NCBI GenBank assembly: GCA_002794775.1
Contig: NBAY01000020.1
Span: forward strand, 1 to 64,000
Origin: Porodaedalea pini
Taxonomy: Eukaryota > Basidiomycota > Agaricomycetes > Hymenochaetales > Hymenochaetaceae
Reading direction: 5' to 3'
Length of the DNA stretch: 64,000 nucleotides
Part shown: in pieces, positions 54,375-64,000 of the stretch
How the letters are laid out: the number at the start of each line of letters is the position of its first letter
Position numbering within the stretch: the stretch's first letter is position 1
Notes under the pieces: model-generated
Told to the model about the DNA's origin: nothing
The model's database searches: none
The model's input: only the letters and a program-made list of their open reading frames with translations
Translations under genes and position numbers: made by a program

Positions 54375-57300
54375 ATGTCTACACAAGGCCATAAGTACTC
54401 TGCATCATCATCCCAAAACCACAAGGCCCAGCTCGCAAACGCGTACAATGAGCTTGGGAAGGAGCTTTCGTCGTACAAGATAAAGGTTGTTGGGAACTAT
54501 ACCCTTGGCAAGGTCATCGGTGAAGGCGAGTTTGCAGCGTGTCTCTACAAGGAGTCCATTAACATATCGTCGGATGCGTAGGGACATACGGCACGGTCAG
54601 GCTGGGCACGCACAGGCTCACTTCCACGCGTGTGGCGATCAAGCAAATTCCGAAGGCTATGTCGGCTGCGCTGACGAGGGAAATTCACCATCACCGCCGC
54701 CTTCACCATCCTCATGTAACCAAACTGTACGAAGTGATAGCGACAGAGTCTTCTATCTGGCTCGTTACAGAGCTATGCTCTGGGGGCGAGCTCTTCGATT
54801 ACCTCGCAGAAAAAGGCCGTCTATCCGAAGAAGAGTCTCGCACAATTTTCGGCCAGCTCTGCCTCGCTGTCGGATACATTCACGAGAAGAGTGTAGTTCA
54901 TCGCGACCTCAAACTGGAGAATGTTTTGCTCGATGAGCGCTGCAGAGTCAAACTGGGAGATTTTGGCTTTACTCGCGAGTTTGAACGAGGCTCGCTACTA
55001 GATACATACTGTGGCACTACTGGGTGAGGGTTTCATGATTGTTCAAGTGCCTTTACTGATTTACTTAAAGTTACGCTGCTCCCGAAATGTTGATGGCCAA
55101 AAAGTACCTCGGTCCAGGTGACGTCATCTGAGTTCTTTTTTTTTTCACTGTCCTCAACTCGTTTGTAGAAGTGGACATCTGGTCGTTAGGTATCATTCTA
55201 TACTGCCTCCTGACTGGAACGTTGCCGTTTGACGACGACGACGAATCACTTATGCGAGAGAAAATTATAATCGGAGATTTCGAGACGCCGGATTGGCTTT
55301 CTGCAGGTACGATTCAAGGAACATATAGTTGATGCTCAGAAGACTAAAGTGACTTTATTCTCTACGCAGATGCGCGAGACCTTATCCGTAACATCCTCCA
55401 ATATGACCCAGGGAAGCGACTCCCGATATCCCAAATTCTCGCTCATCCATGGTTTTCGCATTCCGCTGAGGGCGCTTCCGCAACCAGCACCGTCTTCCCC
55501 ATCGCTTCCTCTGCACCTTCATCGTCACCTGTACCCGCGGCTCCTATGGATAGCTCCTCGAACTCAGCACAGCACCTCCCATCTCCTTCGACTTCAGAAG
55601 CCAGTTTCCATTCCGCGTCCTCCGATTTGTCGCACTCCGCTGCTCCTGTGCTGGATGGACCGTTGACAGTGGTGGACGATATGAGCTTCGACAGCAATGC
55701 GAGTGAGAATACAATCAAACAAAAGGGGAAGAAGATTGATTTAGTGGATCCGAGCTCACGACGGAAGAAATCTTCGAAGGGCGGGAGCACTATAAAGCCA
55801 TCAACGCTCGAAGAGGAAGAATTTTTCATGTCGACGAAACTGGCCTCTGGGTCGAGAGACGCATCGCGATCAAGGGACCCCTCCCCATCTCAGAGGCCTG
55901 CACACTTTCCCAGTTCTTCCCCAGGCCAATCAATGCCGCCGACTTCGTTTCCTACGCGGACGCCTGCTCGGACCAAACGGCGGTCTGTCTCGTCTGTCCT
56001 CTCGCAGCCGTCATCACCCGTATCAGACAGCCATCACATTCAGCTCCCGCCTCAAGACTTCGCTGCCCTCTTGAGCACACCCGCGCCTCTTCTTTTCTCC
56101 ACCCCACTAGAGCGTTCTTTGCTAAATAACCTGAGTACCTTGGGTTTCGACATCGGGCAGATGGTCCACTCCGTTCTGAGCGATGCCTGCGATGCAAGCG
56201 GTGCGATCTGGTGGATGCTAAAGCGCAAAGCCGAAAAGAAAGCTTTAGAAGCAGCCTTCAAGAAGGCCAAAGAAGCCGCAGCTCATGGCGACGTAGAAAC
56301 AGAGCTCGACACTGAACTGGAAAATGGGCTGAGCCCATCCCCCGGGTTCCCGGAATCTCCGGCAGTCGAACAGGTCATCAAGAACATAGACCAATCTCGT
56401 TCCGCTCCTGAACTTACATTTGTGCCACCTACTCCCACAATGCCGGTGACGCAGCAGAAGAAGGCTGCTTCTCCACCGGTCACGCCTCCGCGCTCGAAGT
56501 CGCCACGTTCCTTCTTGTCACCGACTCCAACATCCATGGACTCGAACAGGTCTAGCACATCAACGCCAGGTGGGAAAGATAAGGAAAGCAAAGATGGTTC
56601 TAAGGGTCGGAGCAGTGGTAAGCCGCGATCGGGAAGTGTCAGTATTGTGCAGCGCGCGACAATGACGGCGCTGGAGGCTGCCGGGTTAGTGCGCAAGAAA
56701 TCGAGTGAGGCTGTCAAAGATGATAAGGAAAAAGACAAGGAGCGTGAACGAAAAGAGGAGAAGGAGAAGCGCGAGCGCACGTCCTCGTCTTCAGACACTC
56801 GCAATGGACATCCGAGCACAACAGCACGCCTCACAAAGTCTCCCCCTCTTCGTCCTGTGAAGGATGTTCCCACTCAGCCATCGACGCCGGAGCGCGAAGA
56901 TGCTGTCCCAACGAACCTCTCGAGTGCATCGCCTTGGGTTCCAGTCGCCAGATCGTCCACCTTCAGTGTCGCACCTACGCCTGCGAATTCTCCCGGAAAC
57001 ACGAATGATTTCGGACACGTCGACGGATCGCATAAAATATCAGGGACACTTCGTAATCGTAGCAGTATTCTCACCACCTTCCGGATGTGGTTCAACGAGG
57101 ACCGTAAGGGGAAGCGTAAAGCGCCCGTCCCGCCTCCCGTCAACGTCAGCACGAACTCTGGAGCAGCAGCCGCTCCTGCGTCTCCCAGGACACGCAATAC
57201 GTTCAAGAGACGAGGTGGTTGGAATGGACAGAAGCCTCGTGCTAAACGAGCATCTATTTCCTCGCGGCGCTCGAGCAGCGTTAACTCTCGTCGGTCTTCA

Positions 57301-58407
57301 GTCGCGTCCATGCAAATGGTGCTCATGGAAACCCCTCATCACGGCATGGACAACATCTCGCGTCAAAGGAGCGATCCAAGCCGGCGGTCGTTCACGCCGA
57401 ACTCCGAGGTAGAACGAGAAGTCCACTCTTCTCGGCCATCCTCAATACGAAGTTATAGTATGCATAACCGCCACAGAAAGTCACCATCTGCAGGCTCAAG
57501 CGGTTCGACTGCTCGTTATGGACGTGCTGCATCTCCTCTTAACAAATACCATCGGCGTGCCGGATCAAGTTCTTCCACGCGTGTGGTGCGACAGGCGAGA
57601 CATTCACAATCGCAGAACATTTCTAATCGTCCTGCACATGTACGGTCTAATTCCACTGCCTCATCCATTCATTCGCTTCAGTCGTCTCGTCCGGGCTCAT
57701 TCTACGATGCCTCTGAGGGTGAGGGTCAGAGGACGGGTTCTCCCCTTTCCAGCTTCCCGAGGTCGCTGGATGATACTCCTCGCCGTTCGGGCTATAATAC
57801 AGTGATGATCGCGCACAAGAAGCAATCCACGTTTGGCCCTCCATCCGCATCGAGCTTCACGACGTCCGTAAGCCGGTCGAGCTGGAAGAAGGCCTGGGGT
57901 ACCGAGCCACCTGGGTGGCAGTCGCGACCTTCACAGTTTCCTGTAGAGGTGCTCGCCATCTCTCCTGCACCGGATCAGCCGATGACTATCCGAGATGTCT
58001 TCTCCGGCCGACAGTCTATCAACCTCGGCGATGATTCGGACTGGGTGGACGAAGACGATGATTTCCCAGCATTTGCGGGCGGGCTCGGGCAAATCCCAGC
58101 GAATGCATCTGCTTCGATGGCGAACCAAAACACTGATCCGCCAGTACAGCTCTCTCCTGCACCCCGAGCAAACAGTCGCAATTCTCGAAAGGCGGGGAGG
58201 GGCCGCGGTGGCGCGCGCTCTCGGGCAGGTCATTCGCCGATCACAGGCAGCATGCCGTTGCCTGGTACTGACGGAGTCTTTGATACTCCTTCTGAGACTA
58301 CCGTTAACGACGCACGCATGAACCGCAGACAACTTCCTAATGGGAGATCAGGTCCAGCGTTCAGAGGATCTGCTATTGTGGAGGAAGAGGAGGAGGAAGA
58401 GGAGTGA
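54375..58407 (+). CDS. CAMK-like Ser/Thr protein kinase with long disordered tail
   Basis: 1271 aa from five exons (54375-54525, 54582-55023, 55071-55117, 55169-55306, 55370-58407), total 3816 nt in frame. Kinase domain at about residues 40-300: GEGTYGTVRLG, VAIKQIPK (lysine), HRDLKLENVLL, DFGFTREF, YCGTTGYAAPEML and DIWSLGIILYCLLTG. It resembles the KIN4/MARK-type CAMKL group of cell-polarity and spindle-checkpoint kinases, but I cannot name the ortholog. The rest (about 970 aa) is Ser/Pro/Arg-rich and ends in an acidic Glu run. The first intron begins GCGAGT (GC-AG). Spacing to ASE1 is 273 bp, divergent. Confidence 0.88.
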
Positions 58408-58741
58408 GTTTTCATGTGGGAGGGAGAATTTATGGATTGGTTGCACCGCCTGCTTTTATCGACATAGCCTTGACACACTATATTTATTTATTTTCCATCG
58501 CGATCATGTTGCATTGGCTTTCGTTGTTAGTTTATCCATTCCTATTCTAGGCGGACCTTTCTTTTACATGGAGCCCTTTATCTTACCGTGACATTGCTTT
58601 CTTTTTCCTATGTATCTGACGAACATCAGGGAATAGATTCGCATATACCTATTTCTCACCAGACTTATTTCTTCAGTGAAGATGCCTTTCAGACGATGTA
58701 TGAACTGTCAATAGATTGCGAATGCCACGTACAAGACCCCA
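58408..58741. other. 3' region between the kinase and the F-box gene
   Basis: Convergent 3' ends, with T-rich sequence near 58480-58610. Nothing else seen. Confidence 0.45.
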
Positions 58742-59829
58742 TTACTCGTACAAGTCCACCGTAATCCTTGCCCACTCGTCATCAAAGGCAGACATAGGCT
58801 GAAAATGCCATTCGACCCTATTGAGACTCGGAGGGATGATATCAAAACTTTTCTTCCTCTCCATACAAGCTTCTCGAAAAACCGCATCATTGTCCATCAT
58901 CAAGATGCACATCTCGCATTCGCCTGACCAGCAGTAAGCATTTTCCTCGTCAAAGGGCCTCACGCCCTTTTCGACGCCGACTGTAATCACGACAGTGTGA
59001 AGTTTCCGCAAACCTGCAAGCCGAGCGGCGTAGAAGGCCTTATGATAACGAAAGAATCATCTTCAACACAATACAGACTATGCTAGAACAAAGGACACAC
59101 CGGAAGTCCCTTCCCGCTAGTATAAGCGATGGTGCGTTCCGGAAATGGCCTCGCGAAGTGCGGAATCGAACAAGTGAAGCATAGACTACACCATATGGCC
59201 GGCTGTCGCATTCGCAGGATACAGAGATCAGGGAATGCATCTGCAATGAACCGCATGGACTCCGGACTGGGATACAGACTGTTGATGACTTCTAACTCGC
59301 TTAGTGAGCGCGGTATGGCTTTCAGATAATCTGCGACGGATCGCTGAGAAAGTAATTCGCCTGGTACATCGGTAGGGATCGGCAGTATAAGTCGAACGCT
59401 TGTTAGGTTTGCGAACCGCTCGAAGTATTTGCCAGCGAGCTCGTAATCATCGTTATCGGAGCAGTGCCAATGAACTGCACTACACACATGAGTCAAACGA
59501 TAAACCGACGTTTCTAGCTGCGAAAGCCATCATGCTTGCCTCGTATACTTGAAGATGTAAGGAAATCGTAGAGCAAAGGTTTCCCAGTCATCTTCTTGTA
59601 ATATGTGAATAATACGAAACCAGTTTCGCAGAGCCATGGTCCTCAGGGCTTTTGAAGATCGTGAAAAGCAGCTGATGTTTGCCCACGGTGGTTTGTAGAA
59701 CCTGTCAGGCGGCCCTGATGGTCCTCCGGAATTGTTTGAAGTAGCGGATGTCAGATAGAAGGATATCTTCCATATCAACTCGGAAGGGAGAGCAACTGTC
59801 GAAGGAGGTTCTCGCATAACTTCAGACAT
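58742..59829 (-). CDS. F-box-like protein
   Basis: Probable substrate adaptor of an SCF ubiquitin ligase, from a large expanded basidiomycete family. The N-terminus (about residues 13-70) has the F-box pattern ALPSELIWKISFYL followed by SRSSKALRTMALRNW. Later exons contain leucine-rich stretches (FANLTSVRLILPIP, LSELEVINSLYPS) and end with FDDEWARITVDLYE. At least three exons (about 59829-59535, 59510-59100, 59035-58742) are needed. I could not make the first splice junction fit in frame, so it may be atypical or the gene may be damaged. Confidence 0.65.
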
Positions 59830-59901
59830 GACAAAAGTTCAGGTCGTAGTGAATCGAAACAACTTGAAGCCTCCGCGACTGTCCGCTTTCGAGTGATCGA
59901 T

Positions 59902-60021
59902 TTACAGCCATTTTCATAAGTCCTGCGACACGTGCATGTCACGTGAAATGAGCCGCGGCTGAGCCAAAATGTCGAAAAATTAGAATGAATGCCTATTTTC
60001 TCTGTAAATTCTGCACAGTAC
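59902..60021. mobile_element. Fold-back element, copy 4, cut by the copia element
   Basis: The first 120 bp of the fold-back family (TTACAGCCATTTTCATAAG to CTGCACAGTAC), stopping exactly where the copia LTR starts at 60022. In intact copies the next bases are CTGCTCATTAAG or CTACCC. The remainder should lie beyond the copia element, outside this window. Confidence 0.88.
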
Positions 60022-60555
60022 TGTAGAATTTGGTGAGACGAGCGCGCAATGAATACCTAACACAAAGTAAGTATACTCAGTCGTTTGCGCGATTGCGAAC
60101 ATCTGTAATATTCACCTAACACAAAGTAAGTATACTACAGGTGAACAGCATGTAAGTATTGTACATTATAGCAAAAGTAAAGTAAAAAATAACTCACCTC
60201 AGTCGTTTGCGCGATTGCGAATGTCTGAGGTGATAATACAATATAATACAACTATTTATATGTTTTTAGGACTCTCAGTGAGCCGCTGCTTGTTTCGGGT
60301 AGTGAGTATCAAATGAAATAAGTGAGACATATCTTAACCAATAGTTCGTATGTCCGTAGCATCGTCCGTCAGAAATTTCGTGTATTGTGGTGGTTCCGTT
60401 TGTTCCGTGTGGAGCGGACATTGATCTTCTGTGTCTCGCAAGCGCGGGATCAGCATCTCAGTTCGGGTAACTGAGAATTTGAGGCACCGAGTCTCGGAAC
60501 GGAGAGTCGCCTCGCGTTAGCCGAATCAGGGTTCCGCCGGCTTGCTATTCCAACA
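60022..60555 (-). repeat. 3' LTR of the copia element
   Basis: 534 bp. On the minus strand it starts TGTTGGAATAG and ends AATTCTACA. It contains two direct repeats: ACCTAACACAAAGTAAGTAT twice (about 60053 and 60115) and CAGTCGTTTGCGCGATTGCG twice (about 60079 and 60201). Confidence 0.88.
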
Positions 60556-60564
60556 CTCCCCTTC
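60556..60564 (-). promoter_or_regulatory. Polypurine tract of the copia element
   Basis: GAAGGGGAG on the minus strand directly before the 3' LTR; it overlaps the pol stop codon (60563-60565). Confidence 0.75.
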
Positions 60565-63500
60565 AAGCCATACGGAGCCCGAGTTCAGTGGTGAAGTGTT
60601 TGACTTTAAGCAACGGTAAAGCTTTTGTGAGCGTGTCGGCTATCATGTCAGCTGTAGGGTAGTAAACCAAGCGGATTGTACCGTTTTCACATACCCAACG
60701 AAGGAAGTGGTAATGAATATCAATATGTTTTGTGTGCACGTGAAATTGGTGGTCTTTTGTAAGAGCGATTGCAGATTGGTTGTCCGAGAATATGGGTGTT
60801 GGTCCTTTTATCAGTTCAAAAATTTGAGATATAAGTTGACAGAGCCATAAAGCTTCCTTTGCTGCGTGTGTTGCAGCGACGTATTCGCTCTCGGTTGTAG
60901 ATAGAGAAATAATCTCCTGTCATTTAGAATACCAGGAGACGGCCCTGCCATCGATTAAGAAAACATTACCTGAAATTGCATGCCTGTCCTCCTGCATACT
61001 TCCATCCGCGTCTCCGTAACCCTTCAGTGATCCTTCCTTCACCCCTCCATAAGTGAGCCAGAGGTTTCTCGTACCTTTGAGATAATGAAAAATGTGTTTT
61101 ACCGCCTCCCAATGGATCGGTCCTGGGTTTATTGAGAATTGAGACAATAGTGTAACGGCGAAGGCGATATCAGGTCTTGTAGCCATTGCTGCATACATTA
61201 GAGATCCTACTGCTTCTTGATATGGAGCATTGTGCATTACAGCATGATCTTGGGCTGTCAACAGAGCTTGTGAGCTATGTAAGTGGATATTCGGATCCAT
61301 AGGTGTCGATACAGTCTTTAGCTCATTGAAATTAAATTGCTGTAGTATAGCATCTATGTATGCAGCCTGGGATAAGCATATTGTCTTGTGATCATGATTG
61401 TGTTTTATCTCAATGCCTAGTAGCCAGTGTGCAGGTCCCAAATCAGTGATTTCAACGAAGCTAGATAGATGGCCTTTGAGTTTAGAGATTTGCTTCCACT
61501 CCGAGGTGGCAATAGTGCAGTCGTCCACATGGACGACGATCACAATTACCCCGTGTTCGTCATGCCGAAAGAAGGCTCCTTGATCAACATCACACCGTGT
61601 GAGCCCAAGCTGATCAACAAATATCCAAGTGAGTTTCTTATACCATTTTCAGCCTACTTGTTTCAACCTGTATAGTGGTCATTTGAGTCTCAAAACTGTT
61701 CCTTCCTCGTTGGCCATCGAATATTCTGGAGGTTGGCACATATATATGACTTCGTCATTGTCAAGATCTCCATTTAGGTAGGCACCTTTAATGTCTATTT
61801 GTTCCAGCTCAAGATTCATGCGCGCAGCCATTGCTAAGACCGTTTGAATGGTTGTGAGTTTAGCTACTGGTGTGTACGTGTCGAAGTAATCTATTCCTGG
61901 GACTTGGCTGAATCCTTGAGCGACAAGGCGTGCCTTTCTGCGTATGACGTTTCCGGCTGCGTCCTTTTTGATCTTGAATACCCATTTGGATCCTACAATA
62001 TTGGCGCCAACAGGAGGTTTTTCGTGTACCCATGTACCAGCTGCATAGAGCGTATTTAGCTCCTCCTTGATCACCTTCTCCCATTCTCCCCACTCCGGTA
62101 GCCTCCTTGCTTCTACAAGTGTTCGTGGCTCTATTCCCTCCTCCTCACTAACTGCGGCTTTGAGTGCATATTCTTGATTGTAGTCTTCAATGAGCAGGTT
62201 CACTTTCTCTCTTTCTTCTTCGATCACATTTGTTCTCATGCCACGAGGTACAGGGTCATCTCGACACATATAGGTCGCCACTCCTTTGCCGGCACAGATA
62301 CATTGAAGGTAGGCAGAGGGTTTGCGAATATGCTGTGAGCGACGCTCGACTTGGTCCGCAGCAGGTGGTGTCTCAGGTTGCAGATCAGGTGTCTCCGCAG
62401 TTGCATTATCTGGTGTATCAATCAGCTCTGGTGCATTTTCTGGAACCTGTGGTGTCAGTTCCAGTGTAGGAATCATCATATCTGGCATTGATGAGTGCAG
62501 TTGCAGTGAGTCTATCGACATTTCATCATTTTTCTTGTCTTTTTCAAGATTTTTGATATTGTCGTTGAAATCAGGTCTCTCTTCACCATGGAGGTTAGTT
62601 GAAGTAAAGTATATGCTTCGCTCGACCGTCACCATGTGGGTTTGAGGCCAATAAACACGGGAGCCATTCGAGGTAAAGTCGTAGCCAACCCAGCGGCCTT
62701 CGTGTGCTCTAGGCGAGAGCTTTGGTTGCAACATATCATGTACCCAGACATGAGATCCCCATTTGCATAGTCCCTTCAAGTTTGGTTTACAGCCATTTAG
62801 TGCTTCATAGGGAGTTTTTCCACCAAGTACTTTCGAGGGTGAGCGATTTTTCAGCCAGACGGCATGTTTAATACACTCGGCCCACAGAAACTTTGGGAGG
62901 CCGCTAGCATGTAGCATGGAGTGTACGCATTCGAGAAGCATTCGGTTGAGGCATTCGGCAATACCATTGTGCTCTGGAGTGTCGTGTACAGTGAGTTTTT
63001 GTTCGGTTCCTCTGTGTTTGAGGTAGGTGGCGAATTCCTTTCCAGTGTATTCGCCTCCTTGATCCAAGTGGAGTATTTTGACGTTGGTATTGTGTTGTAG
63101 GTTGCACCAACTGTCAAACTCCTTGTATGCGCTCAAAACTTCACTTTTAGCTTTCAGCAGATAAATGGAGGTGAGTCTAGTTGCATCGTCTGTAAATGAC
63201 ACATAGTAATGTTTTCTGTTTATTGAATGGACCAGAGATGGTCCCCAAACATCTGTATGGACTTCCACACTGAATTGTGAGGTGTTTGAACTTTCTCGTA
63301 CACGAGCGATTGACTTGCGGACTGCTCGCCCGTAGATACAAGAATCACAGAAGGTAGACATAGGTTTTGAATCATCCAGTCGTATACCCGTTACCAGGCC
63401 TTTTTTGACAAGCCACCTCACAGTATTGGGAGTTATGTGACCCATTCTAGCATGTAGGTCCTCAATGGAAACTGCCTCTTCTGCTATGTTGATGGATTCG

Positions 63501-64000
63501 GCTTCGCTTTCCTTGTTTCTGTTGTAGGTGAAATGATACAGGCCCATCTTGGAGCACAGAATTTTGCTGATCTGGATTCCTTTGCTATTTCAAATGGTAC
63601 ACTTTTGGTCTCCAAAGGTAGTTGTGTAACCGGCCTTATCAAGTGCACCTACAGATATTAGATTATAACCCACTTCTGATGAATAGAGGACGTTTTCAAG
63701 TTTCAAGTGAGTTGTTCCTGTTCCGTTTGGTAACTCCATGATTAATTCTCCAAGACCAGTTGCATGAAAGGCTTTGTTATTCGCAGTGGAGAGGCTTTTC
63801 AGAGATATATTTTTGAAAACCATAAAATCCTGTTTGTAGGAAGTTATATGCTTTGTGCATCCTGAATCGAGGATGGTGTGGTGCATTCCATCTTTCAGAT
63901 CAGGTAAGTCAGATACCTTTGCTATGATTTCGCTATCATCCTCTAACCAATCTTCCATACCATAGGTTTCGGTATGGTTGTGCTCGGTGAATTTTGACAC
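60563..64000 (-). pseudogene. Copia Pol polyprotein with four in-frame TGA codons
   Basis: One frame runs from the window edge to the stop at 60563. It covers protease (LDSGCTKHIT, about 63865), the GAG-pre-integrase zinc segment (LHARMGHITPNTVRWL), integrase (EVHTDVWGPS, DQGGEYTG, PEHNGIAE), reverse transcriptase (WVFKIKKDAAGN, IKGAYLNGDL and VVHVDDCTI, the catalytic DD) and RNase H (SLSTTESEYVAATHAAKEA, DNQSAIAL, HTKHIDIHYHFLRW). TGA codons interrupt it at 63590-63592, 61679-61681, 61649-61651 and 60920-60922, each where related elements typically have Arg (CGA). No frameshift is needed. It is inactive as read. Confidence 0.9.

Larger units (their letters stand above)
60022..64000 (-). mobile_element. 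Ty1/copia retrotransposon, partial, minus strand
   Basis: The 3' LTR (60022-60555), a purine tract and most of pol lie in the window; gag and the 5' LTR are beyond 64000. The order protease, integrase, reverse transcriptase, RNase H is that of copia. It is inserted in fold-back copy 4. The 5 bp before the LTR are AGTAC, the expected target duplication at the other end. Confidence 0.93.

Overview
The window looks like a chromosome segment of a filamentous basidiomycete, probably an Agaricomycete. Host genes are cut by many 50-60 bp GT-AG introns. The accessory content is typical of that group: a FunK1-type kinase remnant, a NACHT-WD40 (NLR-like) gene, TKL-type kinases and an F-box gene. There is no sign of a prokaryotic or viral genome. 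All calls are from reading the sequence; no database search was run.

Positions 1-31.9 kb are mostly mobile DNA. Three near-perfect palindromic fold-back elements of about 850 bp lie at 0.45-1.3, 1.6-2.4 and 24.7-25.6 kb, and a fourth broken copy lies at 59.9 kb. A nearly intact Ty3/gypsy chromovirus (3382-9629; LTRs differ at 4 of 414 positions) is followed head to head by an inverted LTR that cuts a LINE ORF1 (LINE A). Two host genes, YKT6 (SNARE) and a wax-synthase-like acyltransferase, sit between LINE A and a second, larger LINE (LINE B, 14.1-23.2 kb). LINE B is broken by a solo gypsy LTR and two other insertions. Then come a decayed FunK1 kinase cut by a fold-back element and a C2-NACHT-WD40 gene with 11 almost identical WD40 units and one or two frameshifts.

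Positions 33-59.8 kb are a dense block of host genes: a 96-aa unknown protein, calmodulin (with a 7-nt microexon), WASP/Las17, two WH1-plus-kinase genes in tandem with WASP, Elongin C, DNA polymerase epsilon catalytic subunit (POL2, 2236 aa), Ase1/PRC1, a 1271-aa CAMK-like kinase and an F-box protein. Themes are actin assembly (WASP, WH1 kinases), Ca2+ signalling, DNA replication and the spindle midzone. Apart from the WASP/WH1-kinase cluster they need not work together.

Positions 59.9-64 kb hold a Ty1/copia element on the minus strand. It is inserted in the fourth fold-back copy, has four in-frame TGA codons where Arg is expected, and runs off the window end.

The most interesting observations are: (1) two protein kinases carrying an N-terminal WH1-like domain, next to WASP and sharing its WH1 intron position; (2) an 11-nt self-primer and a candidate -1 frameshift heptamer in the chromovirus; (3) the 7-nt calmodulin microexon that restores exactly the canonical 149-aa protein; (4) the palindromic fold-back family.
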